Source: Sinotaia quadrata
Taxonomy: Eukaryota; Mollusca; Gastropoda; Architaenioglossa; Viviparidae
Assembly: GCA_028829895.1 (NCBI GenBank)
Contig: CM054181.1
Span: 65,463,259 to 65,527,258, forward strand
Direction: 5' to 3'
Length of the DNA stretch: 64,000 nucleotides
Part shown: one piece after another, positions 1 through 12,835 of the stretch
Numbering within the stretch: position 1 is the stretch's first letter
Layout of the letters: every line of letters begins with the position of its first letter
Translations under genes and position numbers: made by a program
Notes under the pieces: generated by a model
The model's input: only the letters and a program-made list of their open reading frames with translations
What the model was told of the DNA's origin: nothing
Database searches by the model: none

Positions 1-19
1 AATGTCTAAGTTCACAGCG

Positions 20-112
20 TGCGCGCACACACACACATACTCAATCTCTCGCGCACACACACACACTCACATACTCAAACACATTCACACACTAACATAC
101 TCACACATATGT
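20..112. repeat. Degenerate (CA)n microsatellite
   Basis: CA-rich sequence broken by catactcaa-type units; a short open frame through it is a by-product of the repeat. Confidence 0.8.
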
Positions 113-229
113 CTATCATCCATCTGTCATCTTTCTGTAACTTGCCTGTCAGTCTGCGTGTCTCCCAACTACCTGTCTGTCCATCCTTTTCTTAGAAAAG
201 TATGTTGTATTGATTGTTATTTTTCATAA

Positions 230-667
230 CTATACAAACGGTTTTGCTGTGTTTGACAATCGTTTATTTTAATACTTTGCGACACAATTTGTTACGAAAA
301 TCAAAAGCACCCCAAACAACAATGAAACACGATGTGATTTCCTTGTGTTTCGGGTGTGGAGAGGGGTTGGGAAGGTGAGGGTGAATAATGCTAAAATGCT
401 GACGTACTTTGTAGACAATGAAAACAAAATTTGGTTTCTCTATCTCCCTCCCCCCACCCCTTTTTGTAAAGAAATTTAAAAACTAGATCGACGTTTTCAA
501 CAACAAAAAATTCATTGCAATCTTTAAATATATAAGATGAAAGAAACGGTCAGCATTTTAACAGTAGTCGGGGATGGGAATGAAGAACAAAAAGCGATAA
601 GCATAACAGTGCTTATTTTTTCAATCTTCAATTTTTAATGATTCAAGTGATTTCCTTTTTGATTCAG
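230..667. other. No gene seen
   Basis: AT-rich single-copy sequence with no coding signal or repeat that I can support. Confidence 0.6.
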
Positions 668-1585
668 CGTTTTCAGTCACGTATGTGTTTATCATATTTT
701 CATTCTTTCGTGTATTTATTACTTTTCAGTCTTGTGTATGCTTATTACTTTTCAGGTTTGCTTATATTTATTACTTTTCATTCTTGTGTATGCTTATTAC
801 TTTTCAGGCTTGCGTATATTTATTACTTTTCAGTCTTGTGTATGCTTATTACTTTTCAGGCTTGCGTATATTTATTACTTTTCAGTCTTGTGTATGCTTA
901 TTACTTTTCAGGCTTGCGTATATTTATTATTTTTCAGTCTGGTGTGTGAATATTACTTTTCAGTCCTGTATGTGTTTATTACTTTTCAGACTTTCGTGTG
1001 TTTAATAACTTTTCAGTCTTGTGTTTATTACTTTTTCATTGTGTTTATTATCTTTTTAGTTTTGAGTATGTTTATTAACTTTACATTCGCGTATTTATTA
1101 TCCTTTTAGTCTTGTGTTTATTACCTTTTCAGTCTTGTGTTTATTACCATTTTAGACTTGCGTGTTTATTAACTTTTTAGTCTTGTGTTTATTACCTTTT
1201 TAGACTTGTGTGTGCATATTAACTTTTCAGTCCTGTGTTTATTACCTTTTTTATTCTTGTGTTTATTATCTTTTCAGTCTAGTCTGTGTTTATTATCTTT
1301 TCAGTCTTGTATTTGTTATCTTTTCAGTCTTGAGTGTGTTTATTACTTTTCCAGTTTAGTATTTATTTTCTTTCCTGTCTTGTGTTTATCACCTTTTGAG
1401 TCTTGTGTTTATTACCTTTTCAGTCTTATGTTTTGTTATCTTTTCAGTCATTTGTTTAGTACCTTTTCAGTCTTGTGTGTATTTATTATCTTTACAGTTT
1501 TGTGTGTTTATTATCTTTACAGTCTTGTATGAGTTTATTATCTTTACAGTCTCGTGTGTGTTTATTATCTTTTCAATCTTGCGTG
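668..1585 (+). repeat. Minisatellite of about 21-26 bp with acceptor-like units
   Basis: About forty diverged units share ttattacttttcag followed by tcttgtgt or gcttgcgt. Between about 730 and 930 two unit types alternate, giving a 52-bp dimer. On the plus strand each unit resembles a pyrimidine tract plus CAG. Overlapping open frames here are repeat artefacts. Confidence 0.9.
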
Positions 1586-2690
1586 TTCAAGTAGAACAAC
1601 AATTGCAGCAATTTCTAGTAACTTCACTGTACAAGAAACTGCCTGATGTAATCAGCATACTTTGCCACCATACATCAAAGGAGTGTAGTGTATTGCTTTA
1701 CAATTACACACTGCTTCCCGCCTCTACCACAGTTGGTCATAGCAATTTACAATCAGGGAATCAGGAGATACACATTACACGATGAGAGAAAGACTGCTTT
1801 ACCCTGAAAATATAATCAGGGAGCAAACCTAAATATCCAGTTTATTACTTTACAATTCCATTCTTTCTTACATTCCAGTCTCAACTTACAGTTTCCCCGC
1901 AATGGTATTTATTAGCCTGATACATGCATTGAAAACACTGATGTGATATTATTCTCTTGAAGCCAACTTGTGCACCTTCTTTTGGTGTGTTAGTTCCTTC
2001 AAGTAGAACAACAATTGTAGCAATTTCTACAGCATATCAAAACAATGTCAAGTCAACACTCCACATGAGCAGCTTAGTTCAAGCAATTGTGGAAATAATA
2101 GTCTACTCACATAATACATCTCTATGTAAAACACAAGTATAACATATCAAGAGCAAAAGTGCATGAAATCTTTTTAAGTCCATTCTCACTCAAACAGTCA
2201 GTTAACTCACCATTAAGCTAACAGCTGCCTTTCAAGACCGGACTTCTTTGCCACTTCAAATTCAAGTCATCAGACAACATATTTCTCTACAACAGGTAAA
2301 CTTTTAGATCTCAGCCCATTGGTTGGTCTCGTTCTCGTAAATTGTAACCATTGGATAAATAAAACTACTCACCCACTTGAACTAGTTTGCACTACATCAG
2401 CAATTTCTAGCATATTCTCAACTTGGGTTGTTTACTCCAACTCTGACACAACAAAATACCATCATAAGGAGTGCCCAAAGTCGGATCACTTCGACAATTT
2501 AACAACTTATATAAAAATAAAGTTTAAAAATAGGGATAGGCAAATTTACTCCACCACACTTTGTTTTGACTGCTGTGTCTTAGTTTAAGTGATCTATTTT
2601 AAATATACAACTTAATCGGTTTCAACTTCATTCACCCTTCCCAAAGAATATAAAAGTCATGAAAAGGAAAGAGTGATATAAGCTTTTGGC
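1586..2690. other. No gene seen
   Basis: Single-copy AT-rich sequence. The open frames of 61 and 89 codons show no recognisable domain. Confidence 0.55.
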
Positions 2691-2694
2691 TTTC

Positions 2695-2960
2695 TACTGC
2701 TTGATGCACTCTAGCGTTTATTCACTGGCTTTTATATACTTAATATACTTGTAACATTTTTTTCACTGACTTCTATACACTTAATTAAATTGTAATATTT
2801 TTCACTGGCTTCTAAACTCTTAATATATTTGCAGGAATATGTTATCAGCCTTCTGTACACTTAATACACTCATAACAGTTTATTTTTATTGTTATTATTT
2901 ATACTTAATGCACTCGTGTCCTTCTCTGTACTTAATACGCTTCTAATGTTGCCTCGTTGA
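2695..2960. repeat. Degenerate repeat of about 55 bp
   Basis: Diverged copies carry ttcactggcttctat and cacttaatacact-type blocks, four or five times. Confidence 0.6.
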
Positions 2961-3074
2961 TATTCTTTGCAATATATTTGCTGAGTGGATAGTTTAATTG
3001 CCTAAATACTTTACAAATGTTGTTTCTCTGGCATTGTTGGCACCGTATATAAACGTCGATTATTTTCCAAAGCA

Positions 3075-3560
3075 TATAATGTTGTCTTCGCACACTTTAC
3101 ACGCCTTGCGTCGTTTTATGAGCCAAAATTTGTAACTTTGTAATAGTGTCGTCTTTGTGCTGTTTACACATATTAGGTCGTTTTATTAGCCAAAATTTGT
3201 AACTTTGTATAACTGTCTTCTTTGTTCTGCTTACATATATTACGTCGTTTTATGAGCCAAAATTTGTAATTTGTATAAGTGTCTTCTTTGCTCTGTTTAC
3301 ACATATTACGTCGTTTTATGAGCCAAAATTTGTAACTTTGTTTAAGTGTCTTCTTCGCACACTTTACACGCATTATGTCGTTTTTTTAGCCAAAACTTGT
3401 AACTTTGTTTAAGTGTCTTCTTTGCACTATTTACACGTATTATGTCCTTTTATGAGCCGAAACTTGTAACTTTGTACTGTTTACATTTATTACGCCCTGT
3501 TATGAACCAAGCCTGTAACATTGTATAAATATCTCCTTTGCGCTGGTTTACATTTATTAC
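3075..3560. repeat. Minisatellite of about 60 bp
   Basis: Roughly seven units contain tatgagccaaaatttgtaac and a variable ttcttTgc..tttacac..attacgt block. The minus-strand frame of 66 codons reflects the repeat. Confidence 0.85.
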
Positions 3561-3793
3561 ATAGTTTAAGGATCTTATTAGCATTACTACACTTATTATA
3601 GTGTTTCGTTGGCTTCTGTACACTTTATATATAGTTACAATTTTGTTTCGCTGACCTTTGCACTGTTTTCATGACACTCCTCTTTCTATAGGCTTTTGCT
3701 GGAATGGTGAATTAGCTATTGGTAATGCTCGAAGTGCCATGGCCATAAAAAATATTTTTTTCTGAAATGGGTTAACACGGTATTTAAAAATAT

Positions 3794-4034
3794 AATTCTT
3801 TCTTTCTTTTTTCACTCTTTCTTTCCTTCTTTCTTTCTTTGTTTGTTTCTTTCTTTCTAAATTTCTTTCTTTCAACATTTCTTTTTTTCTTTCTTTCTTT
3901 CTTTTTTACTTTCTTTCTTTCAACCTTTCTTTCTTTGAACCTTTCATTTTTCTTTCTTTATTTCAATTTTTCTTTCTTTCTTTCTTTCTTTCTTTTGCTC
4001 TTTCTTTCTTTGACCGTTTCTTTCTTTCTTTTGC
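3794..4034. repeat. (CTTT)n microsatellite
   Basis: About 240 bases of interrupted ctttctttcttt. Long pyrimidine strand; the low-complexity open frames on both strands are spurious. Confidence 0.9.
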
Positions 4035-5990
4035 ATTTTAAAGCATCATATTTTGCATTAAAACCACAGTTGAATAATCCGCTTAAACTACAACGTAAGT
4101 GTAAAATATTTTTCATGAAATATTCATACATAAATGCGATGTTTGCTGGGAGATGAGCAAGATGTTATTTCTCCACCATTCCATGCTGCTCATAACCTTA
4201 GGCTAATTCCCAAAACACACCTTCTGGCTGGCTGTACGTGTTGGAAAGAGGGAAGATAGATAATGTAGAAATGAAATGTAGTCAAGAATATAGCTCCAAG
4301 TCCTAACCTGCGAACAACCAGGTTTATTAATTAAATATAGGTGACAAACCACAATATATAACATGTAAGTAAACCTCGCCAACACAAGTTGTCTAAGTAT
4401 CAATATTAAAATATATTTATAAAGATAATTAAATAAGACAGATCTGTGGTTACAAATAGTGAACAGTTTGGTGGTTATAATTAGAGTTTATAAATATATC
4501 TCATTTATAATCATCACCATTTAGTGTAGTAAGAGATAGTTTGCTTGTGACCTTTGACACTGTTGCACTTATTTGTGTTATGTTCACATGAGCAACATTA
4601 TGAGAGAAGCTCCTAGAAAAACTCTGAGAGAAGTCTGAGAGAAACTCTTGAGGGAAACTTATCTTGAGATTCCTCTGATGTTGTTGTCTAGGGTCCTAGT
4701 GGTTGTTGCAATAATGCAAACATGGTCCATTGAACCATGATCTCTTGCATGTGGTTCATTCTGCTCTGGCATTGCTTCGTGGCTCAGCATTCACTGACAG
4801 TCAACATTTGGAAGTAAAGTGCCGATCTACCAATAAAAGCACATGGGCTAAAGAATTTGTCCACATGTGTTCCCCGACAAAACACTCTTATACATGGTCA
4901 TTAGCACTACAAAATAGGGTTAAAGTTAAGAATAAACATTCATATAATATTTGGTTATACAAGCAGAACCACATACTTCGGTAATAATATACACAGAGGA
5001 TGGGTTCCTGCTGCTTCAGTAACTGGCAATAAGGGCAGTAGCTGCTATTATAATTATAGCTTATTAACACTGGGAGCCAAAGTACATGCTGCCTGGATGG
5101 TCAGATGCATTGGACTGCCGAATAATATGTAGGTTTCTGGTACATACATTCGTTGCACACGATTGAGCTGTGCTCTGAATGGTCCGTTGAGAATGAGTTG
5201 CTACTCAGCCTCTTCTCTGGCCCGGAGATAAGGGTCAACTGTCCTAGAGTTAGGTTTGATTGTAGTCTATTTTTAGAGGAAGGTGGGTGTGGACTACATA
5301 ATGCCTTTGTGTGACAATAACTAAGATTTACATATAACAAATGTACCTACTTTACCACTATGAGACTACTCTATCATGTAGGTCTCTCCTCTAGCGAGCC
5401 AGTGATTGATCTCGTTCACATACAAAACAAGGGATCAAACAAATACACATAAATAATTAACTTGAAAGTGCTTGTCAAACTGTTTTCAAAAAGTACAATT
5501 TACTGAGCCTTATTTGTGAAGTAAGGGTTGTTTCCTGACAGTCACAAAACACAAGCATCCTATAATCATGTACTATAAATCAACAAAGATGAAATCCATA
5601 GTACTGTCATATAATTTCATAAAGACTTGATTTACTTTTATGGCAATTCAACACATCTGACTTGTTGGAGTACTTACTAAATCAGAGATTTAACTCCTTT
5701 TAGCTACAGTAGCAAAAATAGCGAACATTTGAACAGCTTCAATTATAAATGCCTCACAGAATTGATAGTTTTTTTTTAAAAAATCACCTTTAAGAACTTT
5801 GGCTAATTAGTTATTAGTTTGTGCTTTAGAAATTAAGACCTCCATGGTCTTGGCGATATAAAGTGAAAATAGAGCAAATCCACTTTGTGACTGAGGTTAC
5901 AGAGGTTGTGAGTTATAAAGAAACACAGGATATTGACCTTTTAAAGAATATTGCCCATTACATATAGTTCCAGGGTATTTCTCAAAACTT
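4035..5990. other. No gene seen
   Basis: Two kilobases of AT-rich, mostly single-copy DNA. Short open frames on both strands (60-84 codons) have no recognisable motif. AACCACA and TGTGGTT motifs occur singly, without clustering. Confidence 0.5.
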
Positions 5991-6250
5991 ACCTTTCTTA
6001 AACAACATTATTTCTAGTTCTTGACTAGGGACGTGTCTCAGCATACTTAAACGATGTTATTTTTAGTTCTTTGCTCTGAGACTTAGAACAACATTCTTAA
6101 ACAGTGCTATATACTGTTCTGTTCTCTGGGCTAACCTAACCTTCTTAATCTATTTTGCCAGTTCTTTCCTCTGAGAGTAACTAAGCATTCTCAAACAGTG
6201 TTATTACATTTCTTTATTTTCGGGGGTAACTCACATTCGTAATCTGGTGC
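5991..6250. repeat. Degenerate repeat of about 60 bp
   Basis: Four diverged copies contain cttaaacaacatta, agttctttgctctgag and similar blocks. Confidence 0.55.
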
Positions 6251-6254
6251 TAGT

Positions 6255-6765
6255 CTTAGTACCTTATTCGTGTTTATACCGCAACACTTCTAAACTGCTA
6301 TATTTTTTAATGCCTTACTTGTGTATACCTCAGCACCCGTAAACTGCTATGTTAGTACCTTACTTGTGTGTACCTCAACACCCGTAAACTGCTATGTTAG
6401 TACCTTACTTGTGTGTACCTCAACACCCGTAAACTGCTATGTTAGTGCCTTACTTGTGTGTATCTCAACACCCGTAAACTACTATGTTAGTGCCTTACTT
6501 GTGTATACCTCAGCACCCGTAAACTGCTATGTTAGTACCTTATTTGTGTGTATCTCAACACCCGTAAACTACTATGTTAGTGCCTTACTTGTTTGTACCT
6601 CAACACCCGTAAACTACTATGTTAGTGCCTTACTTGTGTGTACCTCAACACCCGTAAACTACTATGTTAGTGCCTTACTTGTGTGTACCTCAACACCCGT
6701 AAACTACTATGTTAGTGCCTTACTTGTGTGTACCTCAACACCCGAAAACTGCTGTTAATCTCAAC
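6255..6765. repeat. 45-bp minisatellite
   Basis: Ten to eleven units contain gttagtaccttacttgtg and ctcaacacccgtaaact. Because 45 is a multiple of three, one frame stays open for 145 codons as a 15-residue repeat (CTSTPVNYYVSALLV). I see no sign that it is a protein. Confidence 0.92.
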
Positions 6766-7555
6766 GTCTTACTAATGATTACTCCTCAACATTGGTAAAC
6801 TGGCAGGATATTAACATTGCTGTAATCATGTACCCCACTATTCCCCACCCATTTTTTAGCCAAGTAAAATCAATCAAATTTTTAGAAGACTGTGCCGGGC
6901 GCAAAGATTTTTCTTAACTTATTTTATACATGACATTAAATAATGCGCAAAATATATTTAGTAGCACAAATATATGAATACATAACAAAGAGGTAATTTT
7001 ACAGGTAAAATGTTTTCCTTTAAATTACTCTTCATTAGTACTATGAGGATTTGCTCTTTTTTTAAAAATCTTCTTGCAAGATAAATTAAGTGGTTTTTAT
7101 AAAATAAATACCACTAACAATTTTCATCTTACTTGTTTTAGAAAGTATAATATTGTTGAAATATATTTATTACTTTTGCTTGAACATAGAAAACCCAGTT
7201 GTGGTTAATTTAAAAAACTTACTTGTATCTGGATTTCAATAAGCAAGCAAACAAATATGAAAAGAAAATAATTACAAAATGTTATTGTAACTGGCATCCA
7301 ATTTTCAATAAACAAACAAATATGAAAAGGTTAAGCACAAGTTTTAATCATAAGCGGTCGTCAGCACTTGAATGGAGAAAAGACATTATTAATTCGCGAT
7401 TTTTATGTAATATGTCGCTGTGCTTTTTAACATTGTATTTCATGTAATAAGTCGCTATGCTTTTTAACATTGTATTTCATCAGCTAGTTTTTCTCACTTG
7501 GGAGAGTAAACTAATATTCCTGTTTGTAAGTACTCGTGAAAATGAACATCTATAA
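6766..7555. other. No gene seen
   Basis: AT-rich single-copy DNA with a small internal duplication around 7240-7330 (aacaaatatgaaaag twice). Confidence 0.5.
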
Positions 7556-7630
7556 GTCAAGATCTTTATCATGCTTGTCAGTCAAAATCTTTATCATGCT
7601 TGTCAGTCAAGATCTTTATCATGCTTGTCC
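7556..7630. repeat. 25-bp tandem repeat, three copies
   Basis: Units contain agatctttatcatgcttgtc. Confidence 0.85.
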
Positions 7631-7743
7631 GTAAAAACAGAGCTTCATATTGATAAATGAAATCGAAATAAGATTTTATTTTGTACGCTATTTCTGTTGT
7701 AAGCAGGGAACTATTCTGGGCGAACCAGATTCCCCAAATTATC

Positions 7744-7923
7744 ACCTGTTGAGCACACATCTGGCACATTATCACCAGTTGGGCACAAATCTGGCACATT
7801 ATCACCTGTAGAGCACACATCTGGCACATTATCACCAGTTGAGCACAAATCTGGCACATTATCACCTGTTGAGCACACATCTGGCACATTATCACCTGTT
7901 GAGCACACATCTGGCACATTATC
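7744..7923. repeat. 30-bp minisatellite, six copies, open on the minus strand
   Basis: Exactly 30-bp units contain gagcacacatctggcacatt. On the minus strand one frame reads as a ten-residue repeat (CSTGDNVPDV with V/L and S/P variants) inside a 102-codon frame that starts at 8019 with unique sequence and stops near 7711. Coding is possible but unproven; no homology recognised. Confidence 0.9.
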
Positions 7924-8215
7924 ATGTTTAAGATCCAAAATCTTGAGCTGCACTTCTTCTCTTCTTACTTTAATGACACTCGCGATGGTGGTGGTCAGTT
8001 TGGTTACCTCTAGTGGCAAGTAAAAAGGTCCACAAGTAAGGCAACCACAGTCTGAACAGTGAAGAACAACTAAAATCTCTTTTCAAATTGCTCCATAGAC
8101 CTTTAACTGTGGATAACTAAAGGTGAAGGGTTAAAATCACTATCACATACCATTTTCTTTATATCTGGGAAATGTACAAGAGACTTTGTCTCCATATGTG
8201 ACAGCCACAAGATCA

Positions 8216-8405
8216 GTTTTACTTTGAATGATTTTTACAGAACCTAAAATGAGTGTCGAGAGTTTTTACTTTTATGACTTTTACAGAAAGTAAAATGAGT
8301 GTCGAGAGGTTTTACTTTGAATGATTTTTACAGAACCTAAAATGAGTGTCGAGAAGTTTTATTTTGAATGATTTTTACAGAACCTAAAATGAGTGTCGAG
8401 ACTTT
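8216..8405. repeat. Tandem repeat of about 46 bp
   Basis: Four copies contain gatttttacagaacctaaa and atgagtgtcgaga. Each carries another acceptor-like tttttacag. Confidence 0.8.
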
Positions 8406-8729
8406 GGATGAAATAGCCTACAACTGCGCTATTATGTCAAATCTGTTCACTTCTCATATAAATGTCTCGACGGGCGCCAAAGTGCTCGCAGGCAACACTT
8501 TGGGAACCACTGATGTACCACATCAGTCATACAATAATACCAGCCTCAGAGCCCTTGTTTGCGCGATAACCTAACTGTAATGAATGGCGTAGTGGTACTC
8601 TTGCAGTTCGCACACGTGCAATCCTATAACCACTCCCTAGATCAGTGGCTCACAGACTTTTGAGTCAAATATCCAAAGCCCGAGAGATGTTTGATGGATC
8701 GCGTCATAAGACTAGACAATTAATTTTTA

Positions 8730-8925
8730 ATACTTCTCTTTTTTTCCTTTTCCTTTTACTTGACTTTCCCTTTTTTTTTCTTTTCCTTTTACTTGACTTT
8801 CCCTTTCATTTGCCATTCACTGGACCATCGTGCAAATGTTTCAAAAGTTTGGATCACAAATGAAAAAGTTTGGATCGCGAGTGAAAAAGTTTGGGCCACG
8901 GGTAAAAAAGTTTGGATTATGCAAC
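8730..8925. repeat. Two short tandem repeats
   Basis: A block with ttttccttttacttgacttt occurs twice (about 8730-8810), followed by four copies of a roughly 21-bp unit with aaaaagtttggatcac (about 8838-8925). Confidence 0.75.
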
Positions 8926-9084
8926 ATTATTATTAATTAATTAATTGTCCAAAACTAATTACAAGTGAAGAGAATCTTAATTTATGTTATTAATAATTAT
9001 CCAGCAGACACTACATATTTCTGTCACTTGGCGGATATGCGGGCGCTGTAAAAGTTTTATAATTTACTCTGTAATTTTTTATGC

Positions 9085-9165
9085 CAGTCTACACTAGCCA
9101 ATGGAGTCTACACTAGTCGGTGAAATCTATACTAACAGGTGGAGTTCACACTAGCCAGAGGAGCC
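9085..9165. repeat. 20-bp degenerate repeat, four copies
   Basis: Units contain tctacactagcc or diverged forms. Confidence 0.6.
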
Positions 9166-9873
9166 TATAATCCATGTTCTTTCAGATCGTCATCAGTTTT
9201 GTTCGATGGATCTTGTTACTGCAGACAATTTCTCCAACAGATCCATATTCCAGTGCCGCACAGGAGTGACATCAGTTTTTCAAAAAGCCTCCCCGACAGA
9301 TTTTTATTTTACGAATAAATGAATTGTCATTTCTTTCACTTATGATGACGTCAGAAAGTGGCTTGAACATTTTATCCCGATTAAGGCTTTATTTACCCTG
9401 CTATAAGTGATTCAGTATGAAAATCGGTCAGGTGTGACTGAATGCCATCATATAAAATATAAACGATCTCAAGTTTAGCGACTGCTACAATCGAGCATTG
9501 GTAGCTGTATCTTTTCCGTTACCGTTTTCTTGGAATTCTTCTTTACTCTGGAATTACCGTTTACCTTGTGTGCTTTACTCTGCTCTGGAAGTAAGATTAC
9601 TTGTTTTCTTTATGTGCTTTACCGTCGAAATACCGAAAGTACCGTTATAATACCAAAATCTTTATCTGCTTTTGTCTACTCTGAAAAAACCAGTATTATA
9701 TTCGTGATATGTGCATATTTTGATTCACTCATTTGTATTTCTATTGCGAATTTTTATTTTCAAACCTGCTTTGTTTTAAGTTGTTTCCTCAAAACAAAAT
9801 TGACCACGGTAGCGCCAAAACAAACAATCAAACAAAAATCGGGATTCCAAGTGCACGTATTTCTTTATAACCT
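9166..9873. other. No gene seen
   Basis: Single-copy; one full CRE palindrome TGACGTCA at 9346-9353. The 129-codon plus-strand frame at 9530-9919 runs into the next repeat and has no recognisable domain. Confidence 0.45.
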
Positions 9874-10256
9874 ACTCTTTGTAACATCTAGCTGTCTTTT
9901 AACAACCTACTTATTGTAAAATCTAGCTGTCTTTTAACAACCTACTTATTGTAACATCTAGCTGTCTTTTAACAACCTACTTATTGTAACATCTAGCTGT
10001 CTTTTTTAACAACCTACTTAATGTATTATCTATTTGTCTTTTAACAACCTACCTATTGTAACACCTAGCTGTCTTTTTTAACAACCTACTTAATGTATTA
10101 CCTAGTTGTCTTTTAACAACCTACCTATTGTAACACTTAGCTGTCTTTTTTTTAACAACCTACCTATTGTAACACCTAGCTGTCTTTTTTTAACAACCTA
10201 CCTATTGTAACACCTAGATGTCTTTTTTAACAACCTACTTATTGCAACACCTTTAA
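9874..10256. repeat. Minisatellite of about 35 bp
   Basis: About eleven units contain aacaacctacttattgtaac and ctagctgtctttt, with variable T-runs. Confidence 0.9.
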
Positions 10257-11230
10257 CTCGACAAAACTGGCTAGTGTGGCGTAAATGTCCTCCCCCTACA
10301 CACCCACGATCGCACAAATACCTCCACGTCATCAGAAAAGCTGAATCAGTTGTAAGAAGAAGCAAAAGTGGAGGTAGTTGTAGGGCGGGGAAGGGGAGAG
10401 AGAGAGGTGTCGACCACGCGCCCAAATACCTTCTCGTTTGAGAAGTTTTCTCGGTCGAGCTGGGTTTTTCCCCCAAACAGCGTGCTGGGAAGTATGTATA
10501 TGTGGCAATCGAGAAAACACTTCATGCGACCTTGTACGTAAGTTGAGGTCAAGGTGCGGTCATGTTGTACCCTTCCTTCTCCACGCGCTAGGTCTGAGGT
10601 TTCTTCGGGGAATACCGCTCCCCGATAAGTATTCAAAGGTTTAGGGTACTCTGGGCTCTTCAGTGAGTCGGTGTCCCAGCACTTTTAGGCGACTAGGAGC
10701 ACTGGTACTTTTGCATGCAGACACTCGGGCCGAGTGCTTGCTCGAATCAGTCTTGCGGAACGGCTCTCCCTTTTGAAGGTATTTGAACGCTCATCGCAAC
10801 GGGATTCCGTTCGCAGTGAACTGTCCAGTGACTCCAGTCTTTCCGAAATTTCGTTAGCGTGAAAGAAATATCACGTGTAAATGTTCTTTTTCATCTCAGA
10901 ATTTCATCAGCGTGATCACTCATCTCCAAGTGTCATTTCAGGCCTGATGCACTAGCTGCTTGTCTTTCACATTGCTGTCGCTTGTATTTGCTTTTATGTC
11001 CACTTTTAGTTTCGATAATTTCGCGCACGGGTGCTTCGTAGTAATTTTATTTACGTTGCGGGATTCAACCATTGACAACAGACTTGTCTTCACCATTGAG
11101 TCCTGCACAGAAAGGCTGAGATTACGTGTATTACTTTGCCGGCCTACACACATCACAGCGCCGTGACTTGGCAAGTCATTGAAAGCCTAGCCGAATCTAT
11201 TTTTAATGCTGACTAACTGGGGCGCGTTCA
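10257..11230. other. GC-richer unique block, no gene recognised
   Basis: CpG-containing sequence with several overlapping open frames of 60-96 codons on both strands. None shows a domain, and no CBFB exon 1 or 2 was found here. Confidence 0.45.
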
Positions 11231-11464
11231 ACGTGAGGGTTTCGTGGCTTTTTTTTTTTTTTTAAACGAAGGAACTTTAGCTAGCGTTGGACTTTGGACA
11301 CTTTGGCTTTGTCATCTGAACGGGGTTTTTTCTCTCTCTCTCTATTTTTTTTTATCTTGCCAAATATCCTGAACGCATGCTATCTAGGAATGTTCGCAAT
11401 GGCGATGTTGCTTAATCCTTTTTGCTGCCCGCCAATTTGCACAAAATCTTGAATTCCATTGCAA

Positions 11465-11800
11465 ACCCCTGGCACCTTTACTTCTTTCTATTTCTCTCCA
11501 TACCCTCTGTCCATTTTTATTTCTCCTATCCTCCCTTACCATCTTCCTGACCATCTTTATTCCTTACCCATCTTCAGTCTCCGTATTCTCTTTCATTTTC
11601 TGTATCCACATTCATTTCATATCCACTTTCACTCCCTTTATCCAAAAATATCTCCCCTATTCACCTTCACCCCTCTCTCCACCGTCATCCTCTAATTCAC
11701 CTTTAGTTCCACGTACCCACTTTCTTTCCTCGTATCTTCTTCCTATTCACCTTCATAACCCACCACCACCACATTTACTATCGATCCTCCTTTTCTACCT
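11465..11800 (+). repeat. Polypyrimidine-rich tract
   Basis: About 330 bases dominated by C and T on the plus strand, with recurring attcaccttca and ttcctatcc-like blocks. Confidence 0.7.
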
Positions 11801-12077
11801 GCAATTGCCAATCCATTTCGTTCATTAAAACATAATTTCCAGCTTTCAGTCAAATATTTCATGGTCGTGATTAAAAGCACACACACACAAAAATGTGCTG
11901 TATTATTACTATATCAGGCTACAAAGGTTTCAGAAAGGAAATTATAGTGAATAGCTAATCAACAGATTGAACTCAATTTTGTCTAAACTGGAAGTTAGAG
12001 ATAAATTAAATAAACGCAACAACAACGCTTGTGTGTAGGTATGTTTGTGTGTGCGTTCATTGCACCGTGCATAAAAG

Positions 12078-12292
12078 ACGACATCAAGAAGGTTTGTGTG
12101 CCTTCACTGGAGACTGAAAAACGCTGTGAAATGCGACATCAATGTTTGTGTGTCTTCACTGGAGACTGAAAAACGCTGTGAAATGCGACATCAAGGTTTG
12201 TGTGCCTTCACTGGAGACTGAAAAACGCTGTGAAATACGACATCAAGGTTTGTGTGCCTTCACTGGAGACTGAAAAACGCTGTGAAAGACGA
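12078..12292. repeat. 52-bp minisatellite, four copies
   Basis: Units contain ttcactggagactgaaaaac and gctgtgaaatgcgacatca; well conserved between copies. Confidence 0.9.
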
Positions 12293-12529
12293 CAGATAGG
12301 GCCGTGTACTAAGTGATTATCTTCGCCGTCATCACCATCCTCTTCCTCAACGTCCTTTTTTTCCCCATCATTTTTATTATCATCTTTAGAAGGAGTACCC
12401 GAGTCTACTGGAAGCAATATCTAGATTCTAGAAGGTGTTTAAAAAGTACGACCGGAAATTAGTAAAACGTACAGTGAAAAGAAAATAATACTAAGAAATA
12501 CTAAATTTATTCCATTCTTTTTCCGTTAT

Positions 12530-12835
12530 AATGCAAAATTTGTTCCGTATATTCTATTCTCTAATTTGTTCTGTATATTCTATTCTCTAATTTGTTCTGT
12601 ATATTTTATTTCTAAAATGTTCTCTATATTCTATTCTCTAATTTGTTCTGTATATTTTATTTCTAAAATGTTCTCTATATTCTATTCTCTAATTTGTTCT
12701 GTATATTTTATTTCTAAAATGTTCTCTATATTCTATTCTCTAATTTGTTCTGTATATTTTATTTCTAAAATGTTCTCTACATTCTATTCTCTAATTTGTT
12801 CTGTACATTCTGTTCTCGAATATATCCTGTAATTT
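12530..12835. repeat. 51-bp minisatellite
   Basis: About five units alternate ctctaatttgttctgtatat and tttctaaaatgttctctat. The multiple of three keeps an 88-codon frame open; spurious. Confidence 0.88.

Noticed and set aside
3839..4156. 105-codon Phe/Leu/Ser-rich frame resembling a membrane protein
   Set aside because: It is a translation of the (CTTT)n microsatellite.
6321..6758. 145-codon frame with a 15-residue repeat
   Set aside because: The 45-bp unit is a multiple of three, which keeps the frame open by itself; there are no unique coding flanks.
7744..7923. CRISPR-like array of 30-bp repeats
   Set aside because: The repeats are contiguous with no spacers, and the context is a eukaryotic intron-like region.
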